This document shows, piece after piece, positions 6,397 to 8,055 of a stretch of DNA of 8,055 bases (its first letter is position 1; each line of letters starts with the position of its first letter). The position numbers and the translations under genes are program-made. Origin of the DNA: Bacteroidota bacterium (lineage in GTDB: Bacteria > Bacteroidota > Bacteroidia > Bacteroidales > PUMT01). Location of the stretch: NCBI GenBank assembly GCA_003556985.1, contig PWPZ01000190.1, positions 1 through 8,055 of the forward strand, in the 5' to 3' direction. Below the pieces are notes generated by a model. That model was not told where the DNA came from. It ran no database searches and saw only the letters and a program-made list of their open reading frames with translations.

Positions 6397-7701
6397 ATGT
6401 ACGAACAGCTAAAAACAAAGGAAAAGAAAATATCCCTGATAGGACTGGGGTATGTTGGACTTCCCATTGCACTGGAGTTTGCGAAAATAATTCCTGTAAT
6501 TGGTTTTGATATCAAGCCCGACCGGATTGAACTGATGAAACAGATCATTGATCCCAGCCGGGAGCTGGAAGCTTCTGATTTTGAAGGATGCGATATTCAC
6601 TTCACTGCCGATCCCGAAGATCTCCGCCAGGCCAATTTCCACATCATTGCCGTTCCCACCCCTATAAACGAACACAAGCTGCCCGATCTTACCCCCGTGC
6701 TCAAGGCTTCGGAAACAGTAGGAAAGATCCTGAAAAAAGGCGATTACGTTGTTTATGAATCAACCGTATATCCGGGCTGCACCGAAGAGGATTGTATCCC
6801 TTTGCTGGAGAAGCACAGCGGACTGAAATTCAGGGAAGATTTTAAAGTGGGGTTTTCTCCCGAACGAATCAATCCCGGTGACAGGGAACATACTCTTACC
6901 CGGATAGTGAAGGTGGTTTCCGGCTGCGACGACGAATCGCTTGAGAACATAGCAAAAACCTATGAAATGATAATCGGGGCAGGCGTGCACCGGGCCGAAT
7001 CCATAAAGGTGGCTGAGGCTGCAAAGATCATAGAAAATACCCAGCGTGATATCAACATCGCTTTTATGAATGAGCTTTCCATCATCTTTAACAGAATGGG
7101 GATCAACACATACGAAGTGTTGAAGGCAGCCGGCACAAAGTGGAATTTCCTTAGGTTTTATCCCGGACTGGTGGGGGGCCACTGCATTGGGGTTGATCCC
7201 TACTACCTTACCTATAAAGCCAGCAAATTCGGCTATCACGCTCAGATAATCAATGCAGGCCGCTATATAAACGATTTTATGGGTGCCTACCTTGCCCGGC
7301 AAACAATAAAAAAGATGATCTCCCTTGGCAAGAACGTCCAGGAATCCCGGGTGCTTATCATGGGGGTCACCTTTAAGGAAAACGTGAGTGACATCAGAAA
7401 CTCCAAGGTGGTCGATGTGTATACCGAACTAAAGTCGTACGGGGTAAAAAATATTGACGTTGTCGATCCGCATGCCTCGGCCGGTGAAGTAGAGGAAGAA
7501 TACGGCTTCCGGATGAAAGAGAGTCCGGAAACAGGTTATGATGCAGTTATCGTTGCAGTTAATCACAGGGAATATCTTGACCTGAATGTTGATGATTTCA
7601 GGGCCATAACCAACAATCCCGCTGTATTGATTGATGTAAAGAGCACCTACCTTGAGCTGTTCAAAAAGGAACAGGATGGTATTTGCTATTGGGGACTTTG
7701 A
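6397..7701 (+). CDS. wbpA: UDP-N-acetylglucosamine 6-dehydrogenase (WbpA/TviB-like nucleotide-sugar dehydrogenase)
   Basis: This enzyme is predicted to oxidise C6 of UDP-GlcNAc twice with NAD+ to give UDP-N-acetylglucosaminuronate, the first step of the pathway in this cluster. At 434 residues it is full length. Seen in order are the Rossmann motif GLGYVGLP (16-23) with D38 ending the second strand (GFDIK, NAD preference), VPTPIN (86-91), ESTVYPG (121-127) and FSPERINPGD (143-152). Then come the central helix KVAEAAKIIENTQRD (204-218), the active-site loop GLVGGHCIGVDPYYL with catalytic C263, and the C-terminal UDP-binding part with MGVTFKENVSDIRNSK (342-357). The GGHCIGVDPYYL form marks the UDP-HexNAc dehydrogenase group (WbpA, WbpO, TviB, WecC) rather than UDP-glucose dehydrogenase. 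UDP-ManNAc or UDP-GalNAc cannot be excluded from sequence alone; the neighbours support UDP-GlcNAc. The stop is 50 bp before galE. Confidence 0.93.
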   Translation: MYEQLKTKEKKISLIGLGYVGLPIALEFAKIIPVIGFDIKPDRIELMKQIIDPSRELEASDFEGCDIHFTADPEDLRQANFHIIAVPTPINEHKLPDLTPVLKASETVGKILKKGDYVVYESTVYPGCTEEDCIPLLEKHSGLKFREDFKVGFSPERINPGDREHTLTRIVKVVSGCDDESLENIAKTYEMIIGAGVHRAESIKVAEAAKIIENTQRDINIAFMNELSIIFNRMGINTYEVLKAAGTKWNFLRFYPGLVGGHCIGVDPYYLTYKASKFGYHAQIINAGRYINDFMGAYLARQTIKKMISLGKNVQESRVLIMGVTFKENVSDIRNSKVVDVYTELKSYGVKNIDVVDPHASAGEVEEEYGFRMKESPETGYDAVIVAVNHREYLDLNVDDFRAITNNPAVLIDVKSTYLELFKKEQDGICYWGL

Positions 7702-7751
7702 TCCTGTCTCAAAAGGTTTAATTATTTAATTAACGAAATAACTCTTTGTCT

Positions 7752-8055
7752 ATGCAATCTATACTGGTAACCGGAGGTACGGGTTATATCGGCTCCCATA
7801 CGGCAGTGGAGCTGATAAATGAGGGTTTCCGGGTTCTGGTTGCCGATAATCTTGCCAACTCCGACATCTCGGTCCTCGACGGAATTGAAAAGATTACCGG
7901 GGTCAGGCCTGAATTTGAGGAGCTGGATTTCTGCGACGAGAATAAACTGAGCAGCTACCTAGACCAAAATAGTGACATAGATGCGATTATTCACTTTGCA
8001 GCTTATAAGGCGGTGGGAGAATCGGTTGAGAAGCCGCTTATCTATTACAGAAACA
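7752..8055 (+). CDS. galE: UDP-glucose 4-epimerase, N-terminal part (GalE-like; cut by window end)
   Basis: Only the first 101 codons are present; the frame is open to the right edge. The product would interconvert UDP-glucose and UDP-galactose, or their N-acetyl forms, as an extended short-chain dehydrogenase with bound NAD. The N-terminus ILVTGGTGYIGSHTAVEL carries the GxxGxxG dinucleotide motif (G8, G11, G14). It is followed by the GalE-like ADNLANSD segment (31-38), LDF (58-60) near the adenine site, and IHFAAYKAVGESVEKPLIYY (80-99), which is highly characteristic of GalE. The catalytic Ser and YxxxK fall beyond the window, so activity and exact substrate cannot be judged. The ATG at 7752 is the only start that gives a normal N-terminus. 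The gene probably belongs to the same transcription unit and supplies galactose-type donors for the same surface glycan. Confidence 0.93.
   Translation, partial: MQSILVTGGTGYIGSHTAVELINEGFRVLVADNLANSDISVLDGIEKITGVRPEFEELDFCDENKLSSYLDQNSDIDAIIHFAAYKAVGESVEKPLIYYRN

Noticed and set aside
7697..7733. Possible separate promoter for galE: a TTTG at 7697-7700 and an AT-only near-palindrome at 7718-7733
   Set aside because: The downstream element (TATTTAAT) lacks the TTTG part of the -7 consensus and the spacing is off. Low-complexity AT sequence matches such motifs easily, and co-transcription with wbpA across 50 bp is simpler.

Overview
The window looks like part of a Bacteroidota chromosome, probably Bacteroidales or a close relative. 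The grounds are a HU-CCDC81/SPOR membrane protein of a type known mainly from that phylum, a MetRS with a KISTS signature and a fused C-terminal tRNA-binding domain, weak or absent Shine-Dalgarno sequences, and TAnnTTTG-like promoter boxes in the one divergent intergenic region. This assignment rests on family knowledge; no database search was done.

Layout. Positions 29-2062 (+) hold a complete methionyl-tRNA synthetase gene (metG). It converges on a minus-strand gene at 2183-3241 that encodes a cytoplasmic HU-like DNA-binding module, one membrane segment and a C-terminal SPOR domain. The 120 bp between the two stop codons is filled by a degenerate ~51-nt tandem repeat whose last unit runs into the 3' end of the SPOR gene. 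A divergent promoter region (3242-3419) separates that gene from a plus-strand nucleotide-sugar cluster that runs to the right edge. The cluster holds a DegT-type PLP aminotransferase (wbpE-like, 3420-4550), a left-handed beta-helix N-acetyltransferase (wbpD-like, 4555-5070), a Gfo/Idh/MocA dehydrogenase (wbpB/wlbA-like, 5329-6294), a nucleotide-sugar 6-dehydrogenase (wbpA-like, 6397-7701) and the start of a galE-like UDP-glucose 4-epimerase (7752 to the window end).

How the genes work together. The four wbp-like enzymes match, step for step, the route from UDP-GlcNAc to UDP-2,3-diacetamido-2,3-dideoxy-glucuronic acid: C6 oxidation (WbpA), C3 oxidation (WbpB), C3 transamination (WbpE) and N-acetylation (WbpD). 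The product, or its C2 epimer made by a WbpI-type epimerase not seen here, is a building block of O-antigen, capsule or other surface glycans. galE fits such a locus, which probably continues to the right. No mobile element, CRISPR array, tRNA or rRNA was seen. The points most worth a second look are the HU-membrane-SPOR protein, the tandem repeat that duplicates that gene's 3' end, and the 258-bp gene-free gap inside the sugar cluster.
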